In this document: positions 54,077-64,000 of the stretch, piece after piece
Numbering within the stretch: the first letter of the stretch is position 1
Layout: every line of letters starts with the position of its first letter
NCBI GenBank assembly: GCA_024734555.1
Contig: JANPWX010000054.1
Coordinates: 5,768,341 to 5,832,340, forward strand
Length of the DNA stretch: 64,000 nucleotides
Direction of reading: 5' to 3'
Origin: Trochalopteron elliotii
Lineage: Eukaryota > Chordata > Aves > Passeriformes > Leiothrichidae
Position numbers and translations under genes: made by a program
The notes under the pieces: generated by a model
Told to the model about the DNA's origin: nothing
What the model saw: the letters and a program-made list of their open reading frames with translations, nothing else
The model's database searches: none

Positions 54077-57000
54077 TTGAACATTAACAGGAAGAAGAAA
54101 AGGAAAAAGTAAAACGGACAAAAATTTTAAACGCAGCCCTGAAGGAATCTGTCAAATGTGATATAGTCATAAAAATCAACACCTCATTCAAAAATAATAG
54201 ATAAAATTTCTGGCTAAACATAGTATTTTCTATTATATTTTCCCATAACTACCATCTCACATGATGCTGCTTCTGATTTGAAAGCACTTACCAGAGATTT
54301 CTTTCACAGGGAAGAATCTTTGATTTTACATGTACTCAGCTAGGGCAGCCTAAATAATCCCCTCAGTGAGAGGAACCAGGACATGGGTCCATGACAAGCA
54401 ATATCTCCTGTAGAAATCACAGAAAATAAAGAATGCAATGGAGGAAGGCAGCAGCATCCATGCCAAGCCCTTTGTATTGACTGGAGAACCAAAAGGTGAA
54501 TTGCTCAATAAGAACAGCAGTTAATCCGTGCACTAGTAACAGAGAACCCACTTTGATTTTGGACGTGGGTCTGTTGCAACATGAGAATTACACAAACTCT
54601 TGGTGGGGGAAGGGGGAAGAAGAATTTTATTAAGTCAGATAAACTATACTGATGGAAAAAGCAAATCTGACACAAATAGCCACTTACAGCTGTAGACACA
54701 ATTTAAAAAATAATTAGGAATGGGTATTACTACAAAAATAGATCTTCTGTGTAATTTATTCATCGTTCATGATTCTGTACTACTGAACACACTGTGCTGT
54801 TTTTTCCCTCTCATCTCTACCTTTTGATTAGTAAAATTCCAAAAAGTCTAAGTGAGTCATTATCTCAATGACAGTCTCAACTTCTAATTACTCTGATCAT
54901 TTCTGGAATTAAGATACAGTTCCTCTACTGGTTTGACTCTTTTTTTTTTTTTGCAAACTACCACATGATGACTCCTTTTATAATTATCTAACACAAGAAA
55001 GTATTGGGCTGTTCCTCAGTTTTATTTGCTGAATGCTGCTTAGAGTTCTAGGGTCACAATCCTAATTTTCTAGCATTGTGGAAGCAAGCCTAGTTTCTGT
55101 AATAATCCTTTTCCCTTTGTACTGATTTTATCCAATATTGTGAAATTACAACAGCCAACAGAACTTTGAAGCTTTTCAGATGAAGCACATGCATTTTACC
55201 TGAGTTTTTATTTTACAGTTCTGCTACTAGCAAAATGCCATTTTATTTCTGTGGTCTCACTCCACAGAAATAATCTGTGTTCTTAGTAAATATTCATTTA
55301 TAAGAAAATAAACCAGCAAAATACAAAGTTTAAAAAGTTGAATATTTTTCAGGACTATGAAAAACAAAGCAGGACAAATGAAAATGAAATAAGAAGTTAT
55401 TTCCATCTCAGACTTCATAAAGCAGGAGTACAAAAAGATGCCCAGACCACCTCGCTGTATACATTTTAGTAAATATCCAGCCCCTTTTTGATTGCTTTCG
55501 CTCTCCCTTCCACCAAAAATAATTGTTTTTATTTCCTTATATATGAGAATCATTGAACTCTTATGGCTCATAACTGCAGCATGATCAATACTACAAAATA
55601 AGTGTTGCAAGTGTAGATATTTTGCATTGGCTCAGTTCAGCCATTCTTGATATTTTCCTGGGTTTTACTCAGTATAGCCCTTGCCCTCATTCAAAGCAAG
55701 CATTGGAGAAATATTAAGACAAAATATTTTGAAACTGCAACTTCCTCTCGTTTCTCAGTGTTGTGTCCACCCAGCTAAGGGTAATTAAACACTCCCTCTC
55801 ATGATCACACAGAGATATAAATGCATACCAGATTATATTTAATAAGGGATACTTCTATTATCTCACCTATTTGATAGGAAGTTTTTCAGTACAGGGATCA
55901 TGACTTCCTGAGTCTGCATACAGCTGTTGCCAAAACCTGTGCCCTGATTTCCCCATATCTGCATTATATAGTAGCATTCTATAAATGTACTATGATTATT
56001 GAAACCATCACAGGAAAGAGCCCCTTATTTTTGCAACCAGCATGTCACCAAATCACAACTGTGGATTTATAATGCTACTGATTTTATCTGTGCAGTCTAT
56101 GCCATTTCAAGATTATATCCAAGGGTATTACAGAAGCATATCCTAAAATTGGTAACACCCCAAGGAACCAGGTGACCCCAGGTCCATCCCTTCTTCTACA
56201 TGAAACATTTTGCACATTCAGGAGTCACTAGGGATGCACCAGGGTGATACTTTTTGGTGGGGAGACTATACAGATGTTTTAACTCTAACATACAACACAA
56301 GATCCAAGTTGCCAGTTCTGCTCCACGGCAGCACTGTTAGTTAAACAGCTTTAGGTCCAACCAGCTATTTCAAACTCCCCTTTGGCTGCAGCTTGAAAAG
56401 CACAAGAGAGGACACAGTGAGGCGGAGGATACTCAAAATAAATCTTGGCTGGTGTGGTGGCTGAGGAAAGAGTTACACCACTTTATCACATACCCTTTGT
56501 ACAATGTTAAATCTAAATTAATTAAATAAATCAGTTGATGAAATCACCCCATAAATGTGACAGCACATCATAATTCACTGCAGCTGCAAGATCAGGGAGC
56601 AGATGGAAGACGTTGGATTTTTCTTTGAGCTGAAGTGCCATTTTGCTGGTCCCATTCTATTTCTTTTAAGATTACTACAAGTGCATGTGTACAAAGGGCC
56701 TGATTCTGCAGCTGCTTCTTGCACAGTACTTCACTGTCAGGAAACTTTCCACAGAAACAAAGCAGCTGCAGAACTATACCTTTCATATTTTGTTCAGTTG
56801 TAGGAGGAGAATCCTGGCTTGTGTTACATGGGTGAAAATGAGGACAAAAGTTTGCTCTAAGTTTAATTGTAGTGCATTAAGTAGTGAAATGATCCTCCCT
56901 GTTGTCCTCTCATTATGCACTGTACATTAAACAGAGTTCTTTTAATAAGGGTAATTGTTTCCTCTGAAGTTCAAGCTTCAGTGCTAGCAAGCAATCTGGA

Positions 57001-59022
57001 TTTTTCTCATGACAAGCAGCGTCTCAAACAGAAAACAACATGCTTTTGCCTGGTTATAACTTTATATTCTGAATTCACCTTTACACCATGCAAAGGGAAC
57101 AAGAAGAAAGGGAAAGCATGAAATAAAAATATTTTCAAATAGTCAGAATGTCCCAAATGAAAACAAAAGTGACTTAGAAATTGCTTTTGGAACAATTTAT
57201 AGCTGTGTGTGAGGTGGAGCTCTTAGAGCAGGATGACCACCTCAGCCATGGGCCGTGCAAGTGGATTTGGTGCCTGGAGAGCTGCCTGCTGTAAACTGCC
57301 AGACTTTGCTCTGCACTCTATTCTCGGTGTCACAACACAGTGACATGGAAGAACAGGAGGGTGCTATGCAGCTCTTGATCTTTAGTTTAATCTTCAGGTT
57401 CTCAGGTTAAAAAAAGACAGTGCAGATCAATGGACTTGCTTCATCAAAGGAAATAAGCATGAGTGTCATTCCCTGTCCTGACAGGGGAGAGTAAGGCTGA
57501 AGAATCAAATAGGATTCCTTTGCAGTGACTTGTAGTCTCACCCAAAAGCATACCAAACAGTACAATTTTTTCCACATTGCCGGATTTATGTTGTTTTGTT
57601 GATCTATTAGTTCTCTCTCAAAATTGTATGATGTTTTCATGGACAGCAAAGGTAATTTTGGAAACATGAATCAGATTAGGGAGGAGGACAAGGGAATCTG
57701 AAAAATGCCTATGTACCAAGCTCCAAAAATAGGAATGATTCCTGTGGAGTCCAGGCTAAGGCCACTAGAAGACTGGGAATAATCTCCCCTTCTCACTCAA
57801 AGCTGGCCTTAGAAATGAGGATTAACAGTGTAAACATTCTCATGAGCATCTGCCCGAACAGTAACTACTGAAGACAGAGAAAACTCCCCTTGTTTTACTG
57901 AGAGCACTGCTTGGTGGTGCTGATGAGCATGGACACAGTTTAAGCTGTAGGGGGAAGAGATGGGTGTTACTTTCCCCTCTGAGGTGCCTGGGCACAGTGA
58001 CTAAAGTTTCCCAGCCTGCAATCATAATGTTCACGCAGACAGAAGCCTGCAAAGAGAGCTAACACATCTATCTTGAGGTGAATACTTATGATCAGAGTCA
58101 GGCTTAAAATTTAAGGGTTTCCAGCAGCCAGTCCAATAGAACGGGGCCAGTACAGAACTGAATGAGTTACACCATGTTACTCTACCTTCACATTTCCTAA
58201 TCTATCATATTCTCAAAGTTTATTCTGAAAGTTTTAGGGCTCTGCAGAGCATTATGCCACTTGGATTACCATTCTGTCTTCCTACTCAATTATTTATTAA
58301 GCATATTTGAAAGCTTAAATTTATAAACCCAATCCTTAAACACTTTAAGATCAAGAATGACTTTTAATCAACACTATCATTACAACTCCAGAACTACAAA
58401 CCACAGATCCAGAACATTTTCTTTAGTATCAATTTTCAGATCTCAGACTTACTAGGTAGTTACAGGCTGTTTATATTAGAAGCTAAATAGTTATTTTGTT
58501 TGTCTTAATCGTGGTAATCAACAGCCTATTTGACAAGACCATAGCACATTGCAGAGAAAATGAAACAAGAGCACTTTCGTGGCCTAGATAAAGTGTCTTG
58601 ATGGTTGCTTCTATAAGAGAATTACAGACTTTATGAATTCCAGAAAAAAAAAGAAAATTTTTCTTCCCAGAATTGTTCTTTTCCTTTTTATAGAGGGTTG
58701 AGACTAAGGCTAGTGTTTGTTTGCAGCAATAACCTGAAAACAAGAAGGGGTTGGGATTGAAATAGTTAATATTGACCAGTCAAAATTATATCCTTTCATT
58801 TTTGATAATGGTTACAAAGGTTATGAAATCAAACCTTTGATAGAGGTAAAACAGAGAGAAAGAATGGAAATGCTGCAATCAGAGAATGAACAGAAACAAT
58901 TGCTTCCAGCAGTTCATTTCAGCCCCAAACTGCAAACAAGAAGGAGCACAACAATGGAACACAAAGGTGACTAATTTAATGAAGAGGAAAAATTAGGGGC
59001 TTTGATGCTCTTGAGCTGATAT

Positions 59023-59165
59023 TGGGTGTTTTTGGGGGGGAAGGGGGGTTGTTTGTTTGTAGGTTTTTTTGATGTGGTGGTTTTCTTGGGGTTTATTTGT
59101 TTGTTTCCTTGCTTGCTTGTTTGTTTGTTTGTTGAAGTTTTTACTTGCCTTTTTGTGTGTGTGTT
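59023..59165 (+). repeat. G/T-rich tract with G-quadruplex potential
   Basis: GGG is followed after 7 bases by G7, AA and G6 (59024-59048), then by a TTTG/CTTG microsatellite at about 59091-59133 and more T/G runs. A and C are scarce on the plus strand. Enough G-triplets are present for an intramolecular quadruplex. The plus-strand ORF across it is a low-complexity Phe/Val/Cys translation, not a gene. Confidence 0.85.
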
Positions 59166-60603
59166 TTTTGTCTGTCAGGTGACCTATTTATGTGCCAAAC
59201 CATTCCATATTAGGGTCAGAAGCATAGATAATAAACAAAAAAAACCCAAAATGAACGATAAATAATACTACATAGAATCAATAAAGTCATCATAGCCAAG
59301 AAAAAAAAAAGCAGCCAAAATGGATCTGCTTCCATTAGAGAATAATCCAAGCAGCCTAATTTAGGTTTGAGTTCAAGAATAGTCCCCAAAAAGCACCAGT
59401 GAAAGAACAGGGAGATTTAGATTTGATTTGACTATCTGAAGTGCTTAATGGTAGCACAAGTGTCATGCAGCATGTGAGAGCAAGTTTTGCACAGCAAAAG
59501 CAAGTCTTTCCCCTGCAGATGAATCACTGAAAAGAAGAAAAGTTGGCAGCCAGTTGTGAATGGGGGATCAGGGGAGAGGCTGATCATTTTTAACTTTCTG
59601 TCCCTCTCAATACTGTAACATAGTAATTCACCCATTGATGATAGGAGATTTCAGAAATGAATAAACTACCTCAAGAACTGAAGGATAAATTCCCTTCATC
59701 ACATTTCAATGATGATTTTATCAAAGGGGATATATCTTTCTCTTTAAACCTTTCAGTTGCTTGTGTTGCCATTGTGACCCACAGTAATCCTGGTGCACTC
59801 TCTTTCTTTTACAAAAGTACTGAAAAAATAACTGAAGGGAACTGATAAATCCTGTGCATTATTTTAGTTCCATAGCTGTCCTCCTACTATGGTGTAGAAA
59901 AGCTTTATAGTAGGCTTCCTTCATGAGTCATAATATTGATTTTAGGTTGTTAAATATCTAATCCAACAGTTTCAAATAAAGCAAAGAACACTCCACCTGA
60001 TTTGTGAACTATCTTGATATGATGGATAGCTATTGGCCCATTCATATAAACTCCAAGCTTTACACAATATAGTTTGAACTCTTTGTCCCCTATCACTGCT
60101 AGAAAGGCTATCGTATTAACATTACATACATCTACTCATCATGGTGACAGAAAAACAACGTGATCATATTTACAGCAAGAGTCACAGCTGTGGGTGTCCC
60201 TTGCAAAATGAAATTAGTTTTGATTTTGTGTCATGCCAATGTTCATTAATGACATGGACTCTAAGAGGGCAAGATCAGACAGAATGATGAATCATTGCAA
60301 CAACAATAAATGAATATCTTAGCCAGGGTCCACATACCTCTCTCTTCTATCTGACATACATTCCATGGTCTTCTTGTAAGGCTGTTGGAATTTGACTCTC
60401 CATCCTTCAAAGAAGAAACTCATGGATTATGTGGATGAAAACATAGATATATATGTATATAGAAGAATCAAAAAAGGCCCTGGTGACCACCTAAATAAAA
60501 GTGCTATGCAAATGAATAATATGAAAACAAGAAGAAAACCCAACAAAAACTGCACATGGCCCTGTGCATCGCCATTTTTGTTTGAACTTATACTAGAAAT
60601 AAT

Positions 60604-60638
60604 CTTACTATCAGACCTCAGCTAGTTCTGATAGTAAG
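60604..60638. repeat. Perfect 12-bp inverted repeat
   Basis: CTTACTATCAGA (60604-60615) and TCTGATAGTAAG (60627-60638) are exact reverse complements around an 11-nt loop. The stem is much shorter than a typical pre-miRNA. Function unknown. Confidence 0.9.
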
Positions 60639-61756
60639 TTCTCTGAGAAAGTCTTTAGCTGAATTTGTGAAACTAGTTTGAAATATTTTATTTTGGAAAA
60701 ATTACTTCAATATTTTCTGAGAAGCTTAAAACTGAAAATAAAGTAGCCTAAGCTATAAAGTATTTGAGGCAAGGAGCAGTTCTGCTCTGCATCTGCAAAA
60801 TGTCTGATATGTTATTGGAAAAGGGATAAATAATAGAAATTACTATTACCGCTTAACTTCTCAAGCAAAACTGAACATTTTAAAATCCAGCAAAATCTAC
60901 TTATTTATATGAGGCTAATAACAAAAATTATGTAAATTTTGAAGAACATAACTTGCTATGTGAGCCACTAATACTGAAACCCTGAGACAGTATAAAAATT
61001 AGTATTTATAGAAGCACTGAAGACTATGGGCTAGAGATACGCACACATAAGCTTCAGCTTGGCTGCATACATAAAAATTTAGAAGATAAAGTTTAAATAA
61101 AATTAAAAGGAACTCTATTGGTGTCCTGTTCATTTTCTATCTAGATTATAATTGTGGTAAATATCTTTATGTTTGGAAGCACAGCTTTTCTCCCTCCATG
61201 GCTTAAAGAGTATGAGTACTGCTGGTACACAATGAAGGAAATGTCAAAACTTTTCTCACCAAAGATTCTTTCTCTTATTATTTATCCTTAATTTAATACA
61301 TATTAGAAGTTCACTATTTGAGCTTGAATGAATAAGCATATTTAGAGGCTATCTCACTGACATTTTTCTTCTCTTTTTTTAATAAATTTACTAACTTTAA
61401 TTAAACAGTAATATTTGCTCTTCATAGCAAACTTTAGATGCAAATTGGATTGATCTAATTCCTGTGAAACTGGTTTTAATGTGCTTTGGATAAGCAATAA
61501 AGTGGGACATTAGGTCATAACTTTCTAGATTTTTCTAGTTAATTAACTTTCTGTCAAGAATACAGAGTATTTATTGGACTACCAGTTAAAAAACATTTAC
61601 CCTCAGCAACCAAAAGTAAGGAAACTCATAAGAGATGGTAGGAAAAGCCATATACACTTACGTTCTGATTCACTTTTTAATTCTTACCCAAAATAGCAGC
61701 ATAGTTCATTAGTTTCCTTTTATGTTGGCCAACACTTTAAACCACCAGGTGACTTA

Positions 61757-61761
61757 GAACT
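61757..61761. repeat. Left target-site duplication of the LTR
   Basis: GAACT immediately precedes the LTR terminal TG and is identical to 62448-62452. Confidence 0.8.
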
Positions 61762-62142
61762 TGTTCTGGTTAGGACAGATTCGGGAAGAAACTTCCAAAT
61801 GGGGTCCCTCTAGAAAGCAAATTCAAGTGGACCCTCCCCCAACTAGTTCAGGAAAAGATTTCCTTGGAGAAAAGTAGAAAAAACTGTTTATTTAACAACC
61901 AAAGTATTCAGAAGCATAAAAATTTAATTAAACAATAAAACCTCTCACTGCTCTGAAGAGATGGCAAATTCAGAAAGTCCTTGTGACAGAAGGTAGCTCG
62001 GCTTGCTCAGTCTCTTATCAGTCCCTCCTGAGCTGGAAAATGCTGCAGCCCAAGTCCTGGCAAGCCACAAGCATAAGCTCCCGATATATTTCTGAATTTT
62101 CAGTTCAAAGCAAGTTTAAACAGTTCCAAAAAGAAAAAAAAG

Positions 62143-62183
<41 letters not shown>

Positions 62184-62447
62184 ACAATCTGAGGAACTTC
62201 TCTGTCTCAGCTAGCTAAAAAATACTAACTAAAAAGCAAAAGGGGGCTCTTTCCCACTGTCTGTGCTGCAGACAACACAGTCCCAGAAAAGGATGCGGAG
62301 AAGCAAGCGCAGTTTCTGACAACAAACTCCGCGCTTCTTCTCTCCCCATTCGCTCTCAGAACCAATCTTAAAAATACAAAACTTAATATCCAACATAAAC
62401 AGAACAGACAATTAAAGATGCAAGCCTCATAAAGTCACCCCAAAACA
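61762..62447 (-). mobile_element. Solo LTR of an avian endogenous retrovirus (ERVL-like by target-site length)
   Basis: This 686-bp block has plus-strand ends TGTTCTGGTT and CCCCAAAACA. On the minus strand it therefore starts TGTTTTGGGG and ends AACCAGAACA, giving the canonical TG...CA with short imperfect inverted termini. It is flanked by an exact 5-bp duplication, GAACT. Minus orientation is inferred from a TATA-like AATATATCGG (62081-62090) lying about 195 bp before an AATAAA signal (61887-61892), with about 125 bp of R/U5-like sequence after it. No internal retroviral genes flank it, so it is a solo LTR formed by recombination. A 5-bp duplication is usual for ERVL-class elements; the family name is not confirmed. 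The intact duplication suggests a fairly recent insertion. It also contains a long A-run. Confidence 0.82.
62143..62181. repeat. Poly-A run (39) inside the LTR
   Basis: Thirty-nine uninterrupted A, preceded by shorter A-runs broken by G (62128-62142). Because it sits inside the LTR and not at an end, it is read as a mononucleotide microsatellite that expanded after or before insertion, not as a retroposon tail. Its exact length in the assembly is unreliable. Confidence 0.95.
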
Positions 62448-62452
62448 GAACT
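62448..62452. repeat. Right target-site duplication of the LTR
   Basis: GAACT immediately follows the LTR terminal CA and is identical to 61757-61761. Confidence 0.8.
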
Positions 62453-64000
62453 CTAGTTTGTTTCTCATCTCAGAGACAAATGGAAGGTCTTTAACTGTAC
62501 TTTGTTCTCAAATCTGTGTAAAAGTTAACAGGCCCTACAGGAAAGATCTGCTTGCTCTTTAGTGAGTGTCGTGGAAAATCTTACATTTTAAAAATCCTGT
62601 GCAATTGCCATTACTGACACTAAACATGTAGTAAAGGTGAAGGGGGTTTTTCCTTAAGAGAGAGATGTTACTCAACAGTAGTTTGTGAAACGTTGGTTCA
62701 CATTTATTGCATGTCTACAATATAGAAACACTTCTCAAATTGTGTATACCTTAAAATAGAAAATTATAGGTAGGGTTCACCACCTTAATTTTATGCTGAG
62801 AAAGAATAAAATTGCTGAAATTTGTATGCTGAAGGGCTTTGGAAACAACTGGCACATAGCACAAAAGGTAATCTCCCAAACTTGAAGAGGTTTGCAAACA
62901 TTGAAATGCAGTCAATGCCCAAACAGCATTCACTTCTCTTTCTCCAGATGTAGAGATGGCAATATTCCAGTTTCTGAACAGCTAATGTTCTCTTCATACC
63001 TAGTAAGACAAACAGCTTCATGCAAGAGGTAATTGCTGCTGCTCAGTAGGGGTGGACGGACTAAACAAGAGGGTAGCTGTACTGAAAGGTGCTGTCCCAG
63101 CCTAGCCACCTTATTTCATATATTCTTTTGGCAAGTGAGACAGAAAAATACATTCATAGAATGAGAAACCATTTCAAGCAGGCGTGCTGCAGATTCCAAC
63201 AAACTTTTCACAGCCACTAGGAAACCTCTTTTAGGAATTACAGAACTGGCACAGTAATAACCCTCCAAAAAGAGGAAAAACTGACAAAAGAAAAACATAT
63301 GGTAGCCTCTAGGACGGTTTCACATACATGCTAATCAGAAATAATTCCACTGAAGCCAAGAGATACTTGCAAGTATAGGCAAGAAAGTAAGTAGGAAAAG
63401 ATTAGACTTCTAAAGATGCAGTTACACATTCATTTATTTTGGTGACATTGCATGTTAAATAGGACTCAGCACTCTTTCTTGTCCTGCCAGGTCTTTGGTT
63501 CTACCATCCAGAAATACAATGCAAAATGCTTCTTAGTGCTGGCCTCTGGACCATTTATGTAAACAGCTATGTATACTCACACAAAGCTATGTGACACGAA
63601 AGAGAAGCTGGTCTACTAAAATGATTTTAAAAGGAAATCATACAATCGTTACCAGTAGAAAACAATTTAGAAAAACAACCAACAAAAAAACCCCACCAAA
63701 ACAATCAATCCCCCCAAACAACAACAAACAACCAAAACCCCTCTCAAAACAGTCTTCAGAAAAAAGAAACAAAGACTGTTTTCTACCAGGCAATGGCTAA
63801 GCATACTGGGTTTTTTTAAGATAATCTAAAAATATATGGCTAGCTTCTTTTGACAGGCTACATTTCCAATTTCACACATTATGTGGGCTTGTGGATCAAT
63901 GGCTCAGAAATTTCCTTGTTCACTCCAGTCAATTGTGCCCTCCGGCCTCGTTATGCTATGGCTGGGCAGGCACCCAATTCCCAGCTTGCCACCTCCCTGA
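62453..64000. other. Intergenic stretch right of the LTR
   Basis: AT-rich DNA with short stop-limited ORFs only and no recognised gene or element apart from the A/C tract at 63.67 kb. The last 100 bases become slightly GC-richer, but no exon is recognisable. Confidence 0.55.
63670..63750. repeat. A/C-only low-complexity tract
   Basis: About 80 bases of irregular ACC, AAAC and CCCC groups with almost no G or T on the plus strand. Similar in composition to 6605-6726, 20127-20173 and 24979-25071. Confidence 0.88.

Larger units (their letters stand above)
38844..61756. other. Upstream intergenic stretch, no gene seen
   Basis: About 23 kb of AT-rich DNA with simple repeats, poly-T runs and inverted repeats listed separately. 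ORFs are short; none has a recognisable domain. One minus-strand ORF (42778-43002) has codon composition closer to real coding than its neighbours but no identity. AT-rich stretches with homeodomain-type TAAT motifs, such as 42300-42480 and 46780-47110, have the look of conserved non-coding elements. This is an impression only, as no comparison was possible. Confidence 0.55.

Noticed and set aside
56603..57121. Cluster of overlapping short ORFs
   Set aside because: Frames overlap on both strands without homology or splice structure, as expected by chance.
59268..59300. CATAGAATCAATAAAG as a possible minus-strand CR1 terminus
   Set aside because: The following bases lack the conserved GGTTGGAA-type CR1 3' sequence, so the match is too short.
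1..64000. Search for tRNA, rRNA, known microRNA (let-7, miR-99, miR-125 seeds in hairpins), CRISPR and prokaryotic gene clusters
   Set aside because: No tRNA T-loop motifs in context, no such microRNA sequences, no regularly spaced repeats and no dense coding were seen.

Overview
The window looks like vertebrate nuclear DNA, most likely avian and probably songbird. It is AT-rich and intron or intergenic-like, with many stops in all frames. It carries a recognisable 3' end of a CR1 LINE (sauropsid-type) at about 38.70-38.84 kb. It also carries a TG...CA solo LTR with a perfect 5-bp target duplication at 61762-62447, and several decayed MIR-like SINE relics. There is no bacterial-style gene organisation, CRISPR array, rRNA or tRNA that I can support. 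None of the ORFs of up to about 150 codons outside the CpG island looks like a known protein.

The only gene evidence is a CpG-rich promoter at about 26.23-27.13 kb, interrupted by an assembly gap of 399 N (26389-26787). Just on the low-coordinate side of the gap, the minus strand carries an ATG with a good -3 purine, 15 codons of signal-peptide character and a consensus GTAAGT splice donor in phase 1. I read this as coding exon 1 of a secreted or type I membrane protein transcribed right to left. The 5' UTR and transcription start lie in the gap or just beyond it. Positions 1-26316 would then be the first part of a large intron 1, and 27.1-64 kb would be upstream intergenic DNA. The gene is not identified with certainty. 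The Leu-Leu-Cys-Gly end of the exon and its phase-1 boundary resemble CXADR exon 1 as I remember it, but 15 codons cannot prove this.

Layout: 1-26.2 kb, putative intron 1 with MIR-like relics (about 4.55 and 19.35 kb), A/C-rich tracts (6.6, 20.1, 25.0 kb) and a compact hairpin cluster (16.72-16.78 kb). 26.2-27.1 kb, the CpG island, exon 1 and gap. 27.1-64 kb, upstream DNA with a GC palindrome (34.88 kb), a MIR-like relic (37.63 kb), the CR1 tail (38.7 kb), simple repeats, a 12-bp inverted repeat (60.60 kb), a G/T tract with G-quadruplex potential (59.02 kb) and the solo LTR (61.76 kb).

I did not find a novel multi-gene system. The points most worth following are the gene behind the gap, the LTR and its age, the hairpins, and one short GNN-biased ORF at 42.78-43.00 kb.
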